Numbered from the stretch's first letter, positions 40,225 through 52,112 are shown. The stretch: DNA of 64,000 nt from Oasisia sp. SBJ-2009 (GCA_964017155.1 OZ024854.1:48691067-48755066); one strand, 5' to 3'. The notes: generated by a model from the sequence alone, not told the origin. Numbers and translations: made by a program.

Positions 40225-43200
40225 ATGCGTGTATAACTGTGTAGAACTATAAGTGATGATCAATGCAGTTCATTTATGCTTTCGATCGCCAGCTACTAGT
40301 GACGTCACACCTGCGTGCGTTCGGCGATGATCTTCTGTAGCAGTTTCTTCTCCGCCTCCGCCAGTCGCTTGCTCTCGCCATAATGACGATGGACCTCCCA
40401 GCCGGCCACCCAGTCGATGTCCTCGTCAATCTGCAAGTGGCGTCGCCACATTTAGTAACGCCGTCCCGTCACCAGTCAAATAATATGAATCCATTGGTCG
40501 TTTCATTTTATTCATACAAATGTTGACGAACGCCGAAGGTAATGCCATGATCTCCTTTATTTACAACATACGTTTCTTTTAACACAAAAAAACGTAATTC
40601 TGCTTTGATAACCTATTGGCATAAATCATCATAAAGCATGATAGAAAATGGTGGCGCCACACTACGGAGTTTTCTCGAGTAAGTGACATTAATTACATAA
40701 ACGCCACCACGATAACCTGGCGCTGTTGTCGCTAACGTTTGAACACAGCGAAAGTCGAAAGCTTGAAACATCGAAAACTCCGAGTTGAGGGACGAAAATC
40801 AACAATCGACGATTTTGCATATTCGAGGCTTCCTCTGGGCTTTCCAAAATGGCATAGCACATGTCTGTAGCTATTCCCAATCACTGGATCAATTCTTATC
40901 ACCTTAGTGTTTAGGAAACTCCATTCCATTCATATAATAGGAAGGGTACGGCAACAAGTTTGAAACATCGAAAACTCGAGTTGAGGGACGAAAATCAAAA
41001 ATCGCCGATTTTGCATATTCGAGGCTTGCTCTGGGCTTTCCAAAATGGTATAGCACATGTCTGTAGCTATTTCCAATCGCTGGATCAATTCGTATCACTT
41101 TAGTGTTTAGGAAACTCCATTCCATTCATATTAGGAAATTATCGACTAGAAGTTTAGTTTCTGTAACATAGTCAGAAAGGGTACCCTTTCTGACTATGTT
41201 ACAGAAACTAAACTTCTAGTCGATAATTTGTTTATAATAAATACTCAAGACTAATTTATTTTGACCGATTAAATATACAATCAGCATATAAAAAAAATGC
41301 ATGGTCATGGGAACTCACACTGAGACATTGAGCAGAGATGTTGCTAAAATTTGAGCCACCTGTTTTAGTCAAACACTTGAAAATAATAAAAATTTAGCGA
41401 TTAAGGCCAGAAATAATTGCATTAATAATACTAATAAGTTTATAATTATATGATGTAATCACTAACTCGCTACAGTTATATTCATAATTATCAAGAAGGT
41501 ATTTTTACGTAACTGGAGAGACTAAGAATAAGGAACTTTGTTTGCGAAAACATAATAATTTGCTTACAGAAATAGGCGATTTTGTCTCATATTGATGCAT
41601 TTCAAGAGTGTTAATATAATGTATACTATAAAACATTTATTCAGGTAGTTTATATTATATTAATTTATGATATAATTTAAGTTCTTGTTGCTTGTAGATG
41701 TCGATGACCTTTAATATGTTAAGTTCTTTATAAATAGGATCAGTATGTTGGCTATATTATTTAACATGATTCTACTGTTTTTATTAAGTATAAATATGTA
41801 TTTCGTTTGATACCACAAAACCAAAACACCGTACTTTTTATAATGTAATATGAGATAATTGAACATTGTCCATAGAATATGCATGCTGTGGTACAAATAG
41901 TCTTGTTTATTTTGCATTCCATTTATTCTATATATTTTGTGGGCTACTTTGTTTTGTTGTGGCTGTCCCAGTTCAATTGTTTATTATGATACCTAAAAGG
42001 TTATATTAGCTAAATATTCAATTATTATTTACTTTAACAAGATTTAACCAGATTGCCACCCGGGGAATCAACTCCAGGTGGCAGGTGGACAACGAAGCCC
42101 TTTGGCTTTTCGATAGTCCAACCCATCTATCTAACTGTACCCCATCCTTCTTAGGTATGTCGATTTTATTTTTAAACATATAAACACTACTAGCACCCAC
42201 ACAATCAGCTGATAATCTGTTCCATTCATTTACTGTTCTTTGTGAAAATGAGAATTTTTTAGTATATAGTCTGCACTGTTTTTTTGCTAATGTAATTCCA
42301 TGTCCTCTAGTCCTTCTCTCTTCCTTATCCGAGAAAGAACTATTTCTGTCAATATTAATTATTTTAAACACTTCTATCTGATCTCTTCTCAGTCTCCTGG
42401 TTTCCAGTGTTGTTAAACCACATTCCTTTAGGTGCATTTCATAACTAATATTCCTGAGTTTTAGTATAATTTTGGTTACTCTCCTTTGTACTTTTTTTAA
42501 TATATCAATATCCTTCTTGCGACATGGCCTCCATGTCTGTATGCAATATTCTAAATGAGGCCTAACTATTCTTTTGTTCTTTTTCCTTGTACACTATATT
42601 TTTATGCGAAACATGGCTCAACAAGAACATTGAAAATGCGAAACATGGCTCAACAAGAACATTGAAACCCACGAAATTATACCCGACAATTATATAGTTT
42701 ACAGAAAAGACCGATCATCCAAAGGTGGAGGAGTACTCATTGCAATAAAGAAAACCATTAACTCTACCATACAAAACGACCTAGACACCGACGGAGAACT
42801 AATTTGGGCCAAAATCAAATCAAAAAACAACCCAGACCTCTACATTTGCAGCTTTTACCGACCACCAACCGACGAGACAGGACTGACCCATCTAAGACAT
42901 TCCATCAGCAGAATCAGCCAAAATTGTAAACACAACATATGGATAGCTGGCGACTTTAACTGCCCCAAGATTAATTGGACCTCCTTAACCTGCCCAGAAA
43001 ATGACCAAACATCTACTAATCTACTAGACCTGACTAAAGACTTCCACCTTCACCAAGCTGTACGGGAACCTACTAGAGGCAAAAACATCCTAGAACTCTT
43101 TCTTACTACCAACCCCTCCCTCATAGAAAGCACGCACAGCATACCAGGCATCAGTGACCATGACAGTATACCCTTACTAAACATCAACGTAAACCTGCCC

Positions 43201-46200
43201 AGAAATATTCCCCCTCCCTACAAAATTTTCAAATATCACAAGGCAGACTGGGAACATATAGACCAAGAACTCCAGGACCTAGGGAACAAAATACAAAACC
43301 AAGCACCACTCACTGACTCCCCAGAACCACTTTGGAACCTCTTCAAACATAGCATCCAGGAAATCATAAACCAATTCATCCCCTTCAAATACTCTTCCAA
43401 ACGATACTCACTCCCCTGGATTAATAAAGACATAAAAAAATGATAAACAAAAAGCAACGCCTGTACAACAAAGCCAAGAAATATCAAAGAGAAACTGACT
43501 GGACTTCCTTCAGAAAATTTCGTAAAGCCACACAAAAAAAGATCCAATCAGAATACTGGAAATACCTCACACACATAATTGACCCAGAACAAGACAAAGA
43601 CAAAAAATCCTTTTGGCACTACATCAAATCACTCAATAAAGACTCAACAGGAATCTCCCCACTAAAAGATAAAGGCATCCTACATACAGACAGCAGATCC
43701 AAAGCAAATATCCTATCAAACCATTTCCAGTCTGTATTCACCAACGAAAATCTAACCAACCTCCCCCAGCTCCCCAACCAAAACCGATCCCCACAAATGC
43801 CCCCAATCCATATCACAGTTAAAGGCGTCGAGAAATTATTAACCGAATTAAAACCAAACAAAGCTCAAGGCCCAGATAATATCCCTGCCAGAATCCTCAA
43901 AGAAATGGCCTCGACAATTGCACCCATCCTGACAATCATATTCCAAAAATCTATAAACTCCGGAACTCCCCCTTCAGACTGGTTAAAAGCACACATAGTC
44001 CCTATCCATAAAAAGAACGACAGAACCATTGCCTCAAACTACCGACCAATCTCCCTCACTAGTATACCATGCAAAATTCTCGAACATATCATATCCACAT
44101 CAATCCATAAACATCTTGAAAGCAACAACATCCTCACCGACCGACAACATGGCTTCAGATCTAGGCGTTCCTGTGAGACTTCACTGCTCACAACCATCAA
44201 TGACCTGACTAGCACCCTGGAAAAAAACCACCAAATTGACCTTATACTACTAGATTTTTCCAAAGCCTTCGACACTGTCCCCCATAAACGACTCCTCCAC
44301 AAATTAGACCACTATGGAATTAGAGCCAGCACCCACCTCTGGATTACAAATTTTCTGACCAATAGAACACAAGAAGTGCTGGTAGAAGGGTGCAAGTCGG
44401 GTCAGGTATACGTGAGCTCTGGAGTCCCACAGGGCACTGTCCTTGGCCCCCTCCTCTTCCTTCTTTACATAAACGACATGCCCTCCCATATTTCACCAGG
44501 AACCTCCCTCAAACTTTTCGCCGACGACGCAATGCTATACCGACAGATCAATAACCACACCGACCAAGACAACCTACAGAACGACCTTGACAGACTGACT
44601 GACTGGGAAAAAACATGGCAAATGACTTTCAATCCATCCAAATGCGAAATTATGCACATCACCAGATCTAAATCACCCATACACAACCCATACACAATAC
44701 ATGACGAACCACTCAGAGCAGTACCAGTAGCAACCCACCTTGGCATAGATATATCAAACAACCTCTCCTGGAATCCACACATCAACAAAATAGTAAATAA
44801 GGCAAATAGCAAACTTGGATTTATTAAAAGAAACCTAAAATCTATCCCACAATCCATCAAGATATATGCCTATAGGAGTCTGGTCCGCCCACACCTCGAG
44901 TACTGCTGCCCGGTGTGGGACTCATATACCATCCGAAATATCAACCATCTAGAGGGGGTCCAGCACCGGGCAGCAAGATTCGTGGCCCACAATTACAGCT
45001 GGGAGACATCTGGATGCACCTTGGCCTCTGCCCTCTCCTGGCCAACCCTGGACCAGAGGAGGGCTGAGGCCAGACTTTGCACACTATACAAAATAACCAA
45101 CAATCTTGTAGACATCAATCCCAATCAATACCTCATACCCGGACACAGCCAAACAAGATCCAACCACCCACACAAATACAGACAAATATCCACCTCTCAC
45201 AACTATTATAAATACAGTTTTTTCCCCCGAACAATAGCCCAGTGGAACAAACTTCCACCTAACGTGTTTGCCCACAACAGTCTTGACGCCTTCAAGGGTG
45301 CATTGCAGGATATTAACCTGACAACTGCACCCTTGAGGCACCTCTAATAGACAACATACCCCCCCCCAGACCCCCTCCACATCCCATCCCTACCACACCC
45401 ATGTCATCCCCCAACATTAAATTGTACTTTTCCCCACCCACCCCATCCTAATTCCACATTCCCAAGCACATATACTCTTATTCCACTTCCAGATAACATG
45501 AAGCCAGCCATCCTGAAACCAACCACCCTCACTAGTGCGTGATGCCCCAGTAGGGGTTTTGTACTACAAACTATCAGAATCAGAATCAGAATATTTTGTC
45601 TACTTAATCCTACAATTTAGTTTCCCTTCACTGCTGCAATTCCACACTGCTCTGATACCTTCATATCAGCACTAATAGTTAACCATAAGTCCTTTTCCTT
45701 TACGGTAGTATTTAGTACAGTATCATTCATTCATTGTATATTGTGCATCTTCATTCCCATGTCCTGTGTGGAGGCACTTACACTTCCCAAAATTAAACAG
45801 CATTTGCCACTTCTCAGACCATTCAGTCATCTTTTTCAGATCATCTTGTAATTGCTGTCTATCTGCATCACTTTTAATTATTCTAAACACTTTTGATTCG
45901 TCCGCAAACTTCAACACCTTGCTTGTTATATCATCATCCAAATCATTGATATATATATTAAGAAAATAGGTCCCAATACTAATCCCTTTGATACTCCATT
46001 CAAAATCGATTTCCAGTTTGAAATCTCTCCATCAACTACTCTTTGTCTTCTATCAATAAGCCATTTTTCTATCCAGTTAATCATACCATTTTCTATGCCA
46101 TGGGCCTTTAGTTTAAGTAGTAATCTTTGATGTGGCATTTTGTCAAAGGCCTTTTTAAAATCTAAGTATATTATATCGACTATATTGAGATTTAAAAAAG

Positions 46201-49200
46201 CCTTTTGACAAAGTGTCACATTAAAGATTACTACCATTTATTAATTGCACAGTCCGGTACAGTATTTGAAAGATCATAGTTTTATGTGGAATATGTTGTT
46301 CATGGCTTCAAGATGTTGCAGTTTTCAAGTACATTTCACAAATTATTCTCCAAAGTAAGTTAATTTATTATAAAATGTTATTAGTTTTAATTTTTTCAAT
46401 TTTTAGAACAGGTTTGTTTGCATTAAGACTGTCACATTCAGAGTTTTTCAGAACTGTTACTGTACTGTTATTTAAGAAACCAGTTCGGTTAAAGATGCCT
46501 AATGTACTGGTTATGGTTGTGTTTTCAGAATAAGTTACAAAGCGGAAAAGGTCCTTAGCAGTTGATAAATCTTTAATGTATAAAATGAACAATTATCATA
46601 ATGCTAATCCTTGAGGCACACCAGTAGTATATACAACTGCATTGCCAATTTATACATAATCTTTATGGTTTGATCAATAGTTATTTAAAAAGATTATATG
46701 CTGTGCCTTTTATGACACAGTAACATGATAGTTAGTAAGTTTAAATTATCCAGGACAATAGTATGGTATTTGGTATCAAAAGCTTTTGACTAATCATTTG
46801 TATAAGTTTTAATTGTGACGCATTGAGTGAAATTATTTGATATACTTTCTGCAAGTTTGGGACCTATTTCAATAAAATAATGGTTAAACTAATTGGCTAT
46901 ACCAAGTTTACTGCATGGTATGTTTCATTGTTTGTTGAAAACATGGTAGAAATAGTGCTATGGGTTTCTATTTTTATATAATGTCATTTCATGTTTTCCA
47001 GGTATTTGCTGTATTGAATAGATATATAGATACTTAATTGGGCATGCATGGCTAAGCATGCATGGCTAATCCTATATAGCAAAATGGAGATAAACATGGA
47101 GAAAACAAGAAAAACCGAGGTCTTAGTTAATGAAAATAGATAAGACAGGTAAGACAATGTAAACAGCAACTGAATTCAGACTACAGAACTACGGCAAATA
47201 TCGTTCAAAAAGAAAACAAATGCCACAACTGTGACCGCCCTTGGCAAAAAAAACTTTAAATTTTCTATAGAATATTCTATAGGATTTTTGCTTATAGTTT
47301 TCTATAGGATTTTCGCCAATAGTTTTCTATAGAAAAATCTATAGAATTCTTTAGAAAACTATAGAAAAATCAATAGAATTCTTTAGAAAACTTTAGGCCA
47401 CACAAAATCTATAGAAAATTCTGTAGAATTCTATAGAATTCTGTAGAAAACTATAGAAAAATCAAAAAAATTCTATAGAAAACTTTAGGCCACACAAAAT
47501 CTATAGAAAATTCTGTAGAATTCTATAGAAAACTGCAAAATTCTATATAATTCTATATAATTCTATAGAAATCTATAGAAAATTTATAGTTTTCTATAGA
47601 ATTTTTTGCCAAGGGCGAGTAACTGACACTTACTGACACTTTCATTCAATTCATGCAGACCTCATATCACAGAGCCCGTTCCAAACCAATGCATGCAATG
47701 ATATGGCCTATGGCTATGCCATGGCTATGCAATGCCGATGGATAGTATGGCGCCTTGCTATGGCCTATAATTATAATAATTTACAAAACCCCGAAACCAA
47801 TGTGGGGGCTAAAATGTGTACCTTAAAATTATTTGCTGTAGTCTTGAGAGAGTAGTTTTAACTGTTCACATACAGGCACAGTCAAATGCTAAAGCCAAAG
47901 GCCTATCACATCTTATATGTCATTGCCACACGTCACAAACAGAATCACATTCGGTGCAGTCGCAGACACAACAACAATTTGTCGTTTACTTAATAGCGTA
48001 AATAGTACGCCTATGTGCCTTTATAATGAATCATCACCTCATAGTGTATATTAATGTTGGATTTACCAGACGTACGTACACTAGCTTATCTTTTGTTATT
48101 TCTACAGTAATTCGTTGCATGATCAAATTAGTTGCACATTATGCAGGTAGGCCTACGACTACGTTTACAAAAACACCTCGTCTGTTCGCTTTAGCGCCAT
48201 CTGGCGAATGGTTTTACATACTTCTTTTATCATCCACCAGATGGCAGATTGAATATTTATAACCAATGAAATACTACCAGGTCATTGGTGCGTATCTAAT
48301 ATTAGCCTAATTAACTTTCTCTTCTGTTGTAGCCTTGGTTACCATGGCTTGTTGGTGTGATCAGCCAATAATGGCCATCGTTACATATTGTTTACGCATT
48401 GCAAAGACGCGGGTAAATATAAAGACGCGCTAAAACATCGGTTACCATACCAATAAGGCACTGAATTTGAGGTGCAGGATTCAAGAATCTGTTTGCAGGT
48501 TTGTTACATGAAACATGACGAAGTCAATATTTGTTATATTTTGAAATATAACCATTTCCGAATCGCTAATCGGCCAACATAAATAGCGTGTGGGTACCTT
48601 TCATCGACAGGGTCCCTATAATAATGATCGACCGTTTCATAAACGCAATAAATGGATGCGCCCATGACATCAGTTTCATTAGGGACCCTGTCGATGAAAG
48701 GTACCCACACGCTAGTTCTCGTGTGAATGTTAAACTACAATCCGTAATGTTTACTTTACCCCGGTCCATGAGACCCTGGTATGTACGATTGTGCCACAGT
48801 CGCCTGCTATGGCTATGCTCATCTGCACACGTGCATACCCATACAACATAGTATAAGCTCTGTGGAGTTGAGGAGCGTAACATAAACATACCCGGCTTAG
48901 CTCAATATAGTGAATAGTAGACCTGTTTGAGTTGTGTTTGTCATCTAGCCTCGGTTACTATCACGCGGCATCGTGAGACGTGACGCCATGAATTTGTGCG
49001 ATGGCCGATGCCCAACGAGTAGCCTATTGAGTATTGTATGACCACATAATTATCAGGCATGCCATAATGGCATAATTAACTCGTTTCATGTAGCATAACC
49101 TTTATTGCTTTTGTCTGATTACTATATTATTATTAGTCAACACTGTCATATAGCTTTTGTTCAATGAGGGATGTAAACATCATTGACAGTGAAGAGAACT

Positions 49201-51015
49201 GGCACAGGAGGAAAATAAAGGAGGCCATCAGCATACACAGTCACAGGGGGAAACCGGCTTTAAACAGAGACATTGGTCGGGAACTCCCGCTAGTTGTGCT
49301 ACAGCTTGTGTCACAAAAGAAGGTTTCTTGAGAAGTAATTCATTACATTTATAACATGAACAAAGAAACCGGATCTTTATTATGATTATATATGAAGAAC
49401 ACTGGACTTGTTTAATCATTCACATATGAAGTGATTTAATTAAGTTAAGGAGGAATATGTTTTTATTAAGACAAGTTTTCAAATCAAGCCGGCCGGTCCA
49501 AGGCAATGGAGTCATTTCGGGCGTAATCAGTTCGGGTAAAAAACGGAACAAAGAGAATTATTTTATCACAATTAATGTGGTCATTGTTTCACCATCCTTG
49601 TCTGTTTTGAAAACACTGTTTTAAATTAAAAACACTGCGTTGGAACATAGCCACCGTTATGGTCCTTTTTACAACTGAAAGGAAATTGTAATTTTAGATT
49701 GTGGCAACCTGTCCATTTTACCGGTGAATGTACCGTTTTGCGATACTTCCCTCAATATGCTCTGTTAGGACATAATTGTGCTTTCAACAACGGAATGTAA
49801 CTTTTCACTTATCCATTTTATAAAATAATGTTCATATTAACAATCCTTTAAAAAAAATTACTGCTCTCTAATAATGTGTACTTGTTTTGACAATCTGTGT
49901 TCCAGACGTTTGCCCTTTTATGGAGAATGTTTCCCTGTTTGCATTTGTTCACTTATATTCCACCAAATAATTGTCCTTTTTAACAATCTGCCATTCTAAC
50001 ATGTTCCCATAAAAAGATTCATAAACGGTTTTATAAATGTATAATAAATGCTGTATGAGCATATGTATGTGCAACCAAAACGGAGTGCGGCGTTCTTATC
50101 AATTATTGAATATCACTAAATATCAATACCGAAATCAACAGTAGCGTTATGAAACGAAGCATCATCGTGTTACAACTATTGCAAGCGGTGACACAATAAG
50201 ATCAATAAACCTCCGGTGCGTGACATCACACCCCCTACGTGCTAATCATTATTTCAAATGAGAGATGACGGACGTGGTGAACTTGCCTGTAGCTCGCCGC
50301 GCTCCACACACAGGTCTGCCGCCGTCTCCTCGGCCGCCCACACCCGCTTCGCGAGGCGCAGAGCCTCGCACAGTCGGTCGACATCGCCCCGTCGTCCTCG
50401 CTCCGTCAGCAGCGTCGAGAACCTCGACCACCGCTCCGAGTTCGTCGGCTGACTCTGTCGAGGAGTAGTTAATGAACTAGGGGTGTGGCAGGGACGTAAC
50501 ATTTGATCTTCCACCTGCTTTTTTGGCGTTAATCTCCGATATAAGCTTCCACACGTTTTAGGCTACAACATCCCATATTCCACCCGTGTGGGTAAATTCC
50601 CACCTGTTTAGAGGGCTAATCTCTCATTGCCATTAGGGGCAAATCAAACTCCCATGTCCCAGTTGCTTTGTGGGCTAACCTGTTATGGGGACCTGTGTTT
50701 GGAGCTCAACTTCCTATCAGCAGCCACCTAACGTTTCTTTTGCGGATAGGCCGACCTCCCACCTTTCTTCATTTTGAGAATTGACATCCCACGTGTTACG
50801 AATAAGACCTACACTTCCAAGTAGCCACTTAAATTACCACACCTGTATGACGTCATCCACCCTCGCTTCCACCCGCAGTGTTTTGGGAATTATGTTTCAT
50901 CTGCATCTTGCCACATCCTCTCGCTATAGACTGACGTACAGTTATCACGCACGCACGCACGCACGCACACACGTACATGCGCGCGCACGCTCCCATTACG
51001 CACAGTAATTACTTC

Positions 51016-51070
<55 letters not shown>

Positions 51071-52112
51071 ATACTATTATCGTTCTGGTAGCCATGCAGA
51101 AGCATCGCTGATTGTTTCTTAGTAGACACGGACTCATATTTATACAGTTCTGAATAAAATACTGTAAATCTCTACAAACAGTACAATATCACCTAAGAAT
51201 CATGATCGCGTGATGTAAAGTCAACTATTAAGTAATACTTATATAGCGCATGTATTCTTGATAATGCAAACTGAGAGGCGCCACCAGCAGTCATTTGGCG
51301 TAACTATAAAGGTGATCGTGTAAGCGTCGTCATTGGAGCAGGGAGCGCCGAAAATGTATGGTGAAAAAGCAATTTATTTATTTTTACGAAAGGGGGTTAA
51401 AGTTTCAGAAGATTTGATTGTAATATGGACTTGATTCCTGATCGTTGGCGCATCTACTGAGAAAGTACGTTTGCCAATAGTAAGCTTAGTTTTAGGAACA
51501 AAAATAAGATTTGGAAACGGTAAGCTTATTTGGGAATTTGCATTAAACCATGGCTCCCCGTTGGCTTTACAAACTTACATATTTAATAACGTATTATGCC
51601 ACTATAATGGCCAACTAATCATGTTCAAACATTTTGCACCCCACCCCTCCAACATCGTATAGGTACAAAGCATTTATAGGCACAAAGCTTTTCCGCTGAT
51701 GAAAATTAATATTATTTACAAATCCAAATACAGTGTAACACCATTGGTGTTTGCCTTGTCATGTAGACTCAACCGTGTATACAATGTGTTCTCAAACAGA
51801 AGAAGTACCAACAAATGGTACACTTGCAATGCCTACATTATGTAACGAATGCAACGCTTAACATCCTTTCCGAAGCACTGTGCATGGACTATCATAATAA
51901 ATGGATTGAAGCCGTCCTGAATAAAAATATATTATATCAAGCCCTACTTAATGACTCACCGTGATGTCGTCATAGTTGTCACTTGACAATACCCCGACCT
52001 CCTTCAATTTGTCAACGAGCTCCTCGTCCCAGGTAACAAACTCGGCAAACATCACGTGCTTGCGCTCCAACAAGAACGACTCGTAGTCGTGTAGCTTTGT
52101 CTTCGGTCCCAT
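38188..52112 (-). CDS. CARD + coiled-coil protein gene, five exons, 469 aa
   Basis: The predicted protein starts MGPKTKLHDYESFLLERKHV. Residues about 15-95 resemble a CARD death-fold: ELVDKLKEVGVLSSDNYDDI, then SERWSRFSTLLTERGRRGDV and LCEALRLAKRVW, as in CARDs where a helix-2/3 GVLs..xY.xI is followed by LLxxRG. Residues about 220-390 are strongly heptad-like and charged (ELERRIRQLKDARKEELQGL). The last 70 residues are Ser/Thr/Pro- and Arg/Lys-rich. All four introns are phase 0. CARDs recruit caspases or NF-kB-type adaptors through homotypic contacts, and the layout recalls CARD9/CARD11-type adaptors, but no MAGUK or other effector domain is present. I do not recognise an orthologue. Further exons in the long intron 2 cannot be excluded. 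Confidence 0.82.
38955..39290 (+). mobile_element. tRNA-derived SINE with LINE-like tail
   Basis: The head carries an A-box-like TGGTTCAGCGGTAGAG (about 38965) and a perfect B box GGTTCGAATCC at 39008-39018, correctly spaced for a tRNA-like pol III promoter. The 3' part has AAAGCGCTTTGACC and GCTATATAAG, like the 3' end of the LINE at 3006-6254. It ends about 27 nt from the 3' splice site of exon 5. Confidence 0.82.
39475..39702 (-). CDS. CARD-CC gene exon 4
   Basis: Acceptor GTCTGGTTTTAG, donor CAG|GTGAGT. It encodes 76 residues including STEEDLRCIKSICDGRDKMA and LRNPAMLVSRQSVLSQYG, predicted helical. Phase 0 on both sides. Confidence 0.87.
40031..40235. repeat. (GT)n/(GC)n microsatellite
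   Basis: (GT)n with TTTG and CG interruptions, ending in a (GTGC)n block, 76 bp beyond the exon 3 donor in intron 3. Confidence 0.96.
40311..40430 (-). CDS. CARD-CC gene exon 3
   Basis: Acceptor GCCACTTGCAG, donor CAG|GTGTGA. Forty residues: IDEDIDWVAGWEVHRHYGES, then KRLAEAEKKLLQKIIAERTQ, the start of the helical region. Phase 0 on both sides. Confidence 0.87.
40720..41132. repeat. Tandem direct duplication, about 200-bp units
   Basis: Two copies (about 40742-40940 and 40960-41132) share AACATCGAAAACTC, GTTGAGGGACGAAAATCAA, TTTTGCATATTCGAGGCTT and AGGAAACTCCATTCCATTCA, with point differences. Non-coding. Confidence 0.85.
41136..41229. repeat. Perfect 94-bp palindrome with no spacer
   Basis: Both 47-nt arms match exactly around the centre 41182/41183, with AGAAAGGGTACCCTTTCT at the middle and AAATTATCG...CGATAATTT at the ends. 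Confidence 0.97.
41230..41999. other. Intron 2 of the CARD-CC gene, AT-rich
   Basis: No coding signal or repeat recognised. Confidence 0.5.
42018..46237 (-). mobile_element. Decayed CR1-like LINE, split by the LINE at 42604-45590
   Basis: The minus strand reads YLDFKKAFDKMPHQRLLLKL, GVSKGLVLGP (from GVPQGxVLGP) and FADESKVF (from FADDT) at 46237-45720, then VLNTTVKEKDLWL. It resumes beyond the insertion at 42595 with VYKEKEQKN, VRPHLEYC-type sequence and LKECGLTTLETRRLRRDQIE to a stop at 42018. Internal stops and altered catalytic residues show it is inactive. The outer limits are the coding limits, not true ends. Confidence 0.85.
42604..45590 (+). mobile_element. Young, 5'-truncated CR1/Jockey-like LINE
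   Basis: The plus strand starts inside the endonuclease (ETWLNKNIETHEIIPDN, AGDFNCPKINW, GISDHDSI). A 635-codon open frame (43440-45347) follows, holding an RT with NYRPISLTSIPCKILEHI, LLDFSKAFDTVPH, SSGVPQGTVLGPLLFLLYIN and an intact LFADD. The endonuclease frame ends at a TGA overlapping this ATG within a run of seven A, so a one-base slip separates them. The 3' end is (CAGAAT)n. ATATTTT lies at 42596-42602 and 45591-45597. A 32-bp duplication marks the truncated 5' end. Confidence 0.92.
46368..46870 (-). mobile_element. Second decayed LINE RT fragment
   Basis: The minus strand shows SKAYDTKYHTIVLDNLN, then FILYIKDLSTAKDLFRFVTY and SENTTI in place of ADDTTI, then LNANKPVLKIEKIKTNNIL. The wording differs from the neighbouring LINE, so it is another family. 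Stops interrupt it. Confidence 0.72.
47236..47617. mobile_element. MITE-like element with TTCTATAGAA core
   Basis: The ends are perfect inverted repeats (CGCCCTTGGCAAAAAA and TTTTTTGCCAAGGGCG). The core is a dense, degenerate array of the self-complementary TTCTATAGAA and AGAATTCT words, with an internal direct repeat around GCCACACAAAATCTATAG. 382 bp, non-coding. Confidence 0.85.
47620..50280. other. Intron 2 of the CARD-CC gene, right part
   Basis: Mostly unclassified. It holds the 34-nt inverted repeat listed separately and two CTCF-like words near 48193 and 48234. No exon recognised. Confidence 0.5.
48584..48714. repeat. Perfect 34-nt inverted repeat with 63-nt loop
   Basis: 48584-48617 (starting TAGCGTGTGGGTACC) is exactly the reverse complement of 48681-48714 (ending GGTACCCACACGCTA). 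Confidence 0.96.
50287..50454 (-). CDS. CARD-CC gene exon 2: second half of the CARD
   Basis: Acceptor ACTCCTCGACAG, donor CAG|GCAAGT, a GC-AG intron of the common strong type. It encodes SQPTNSERWSRFSTLLTERG, RRGDVDRLCEALRLAKRVWA and ends VERGELQ. Reading through the GC donor would hit a stop after 11 codons. Confidence 0.85.
50460..51950. other. Intron 1 of the CARD-CC gene
   Basis: It contains a (CGCA)n stretch (50947-50968), a (TA)n block (51021-51066) and, at 51225-51300, a fragment with ACTTATATAGCGC...GAGGCGCC that resembles the LINE/SINE tail family. Otherwise nothing recognised. Confidence 0.55.
51960..52112 (-). CDS. CARD-CC gene exon 1: start and first half of the CARD
   Basis: It begins MGPKTKLHDYESFL at an ATG with A at -3 and G at +4. 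It continues with VTWDEELVDKLKEVGVLSSD and ends NYDDIT at donor ACG|GTGAGT, phase 0. Upstream in-frame sequence lacks another ATG. Confidence 0.85.
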
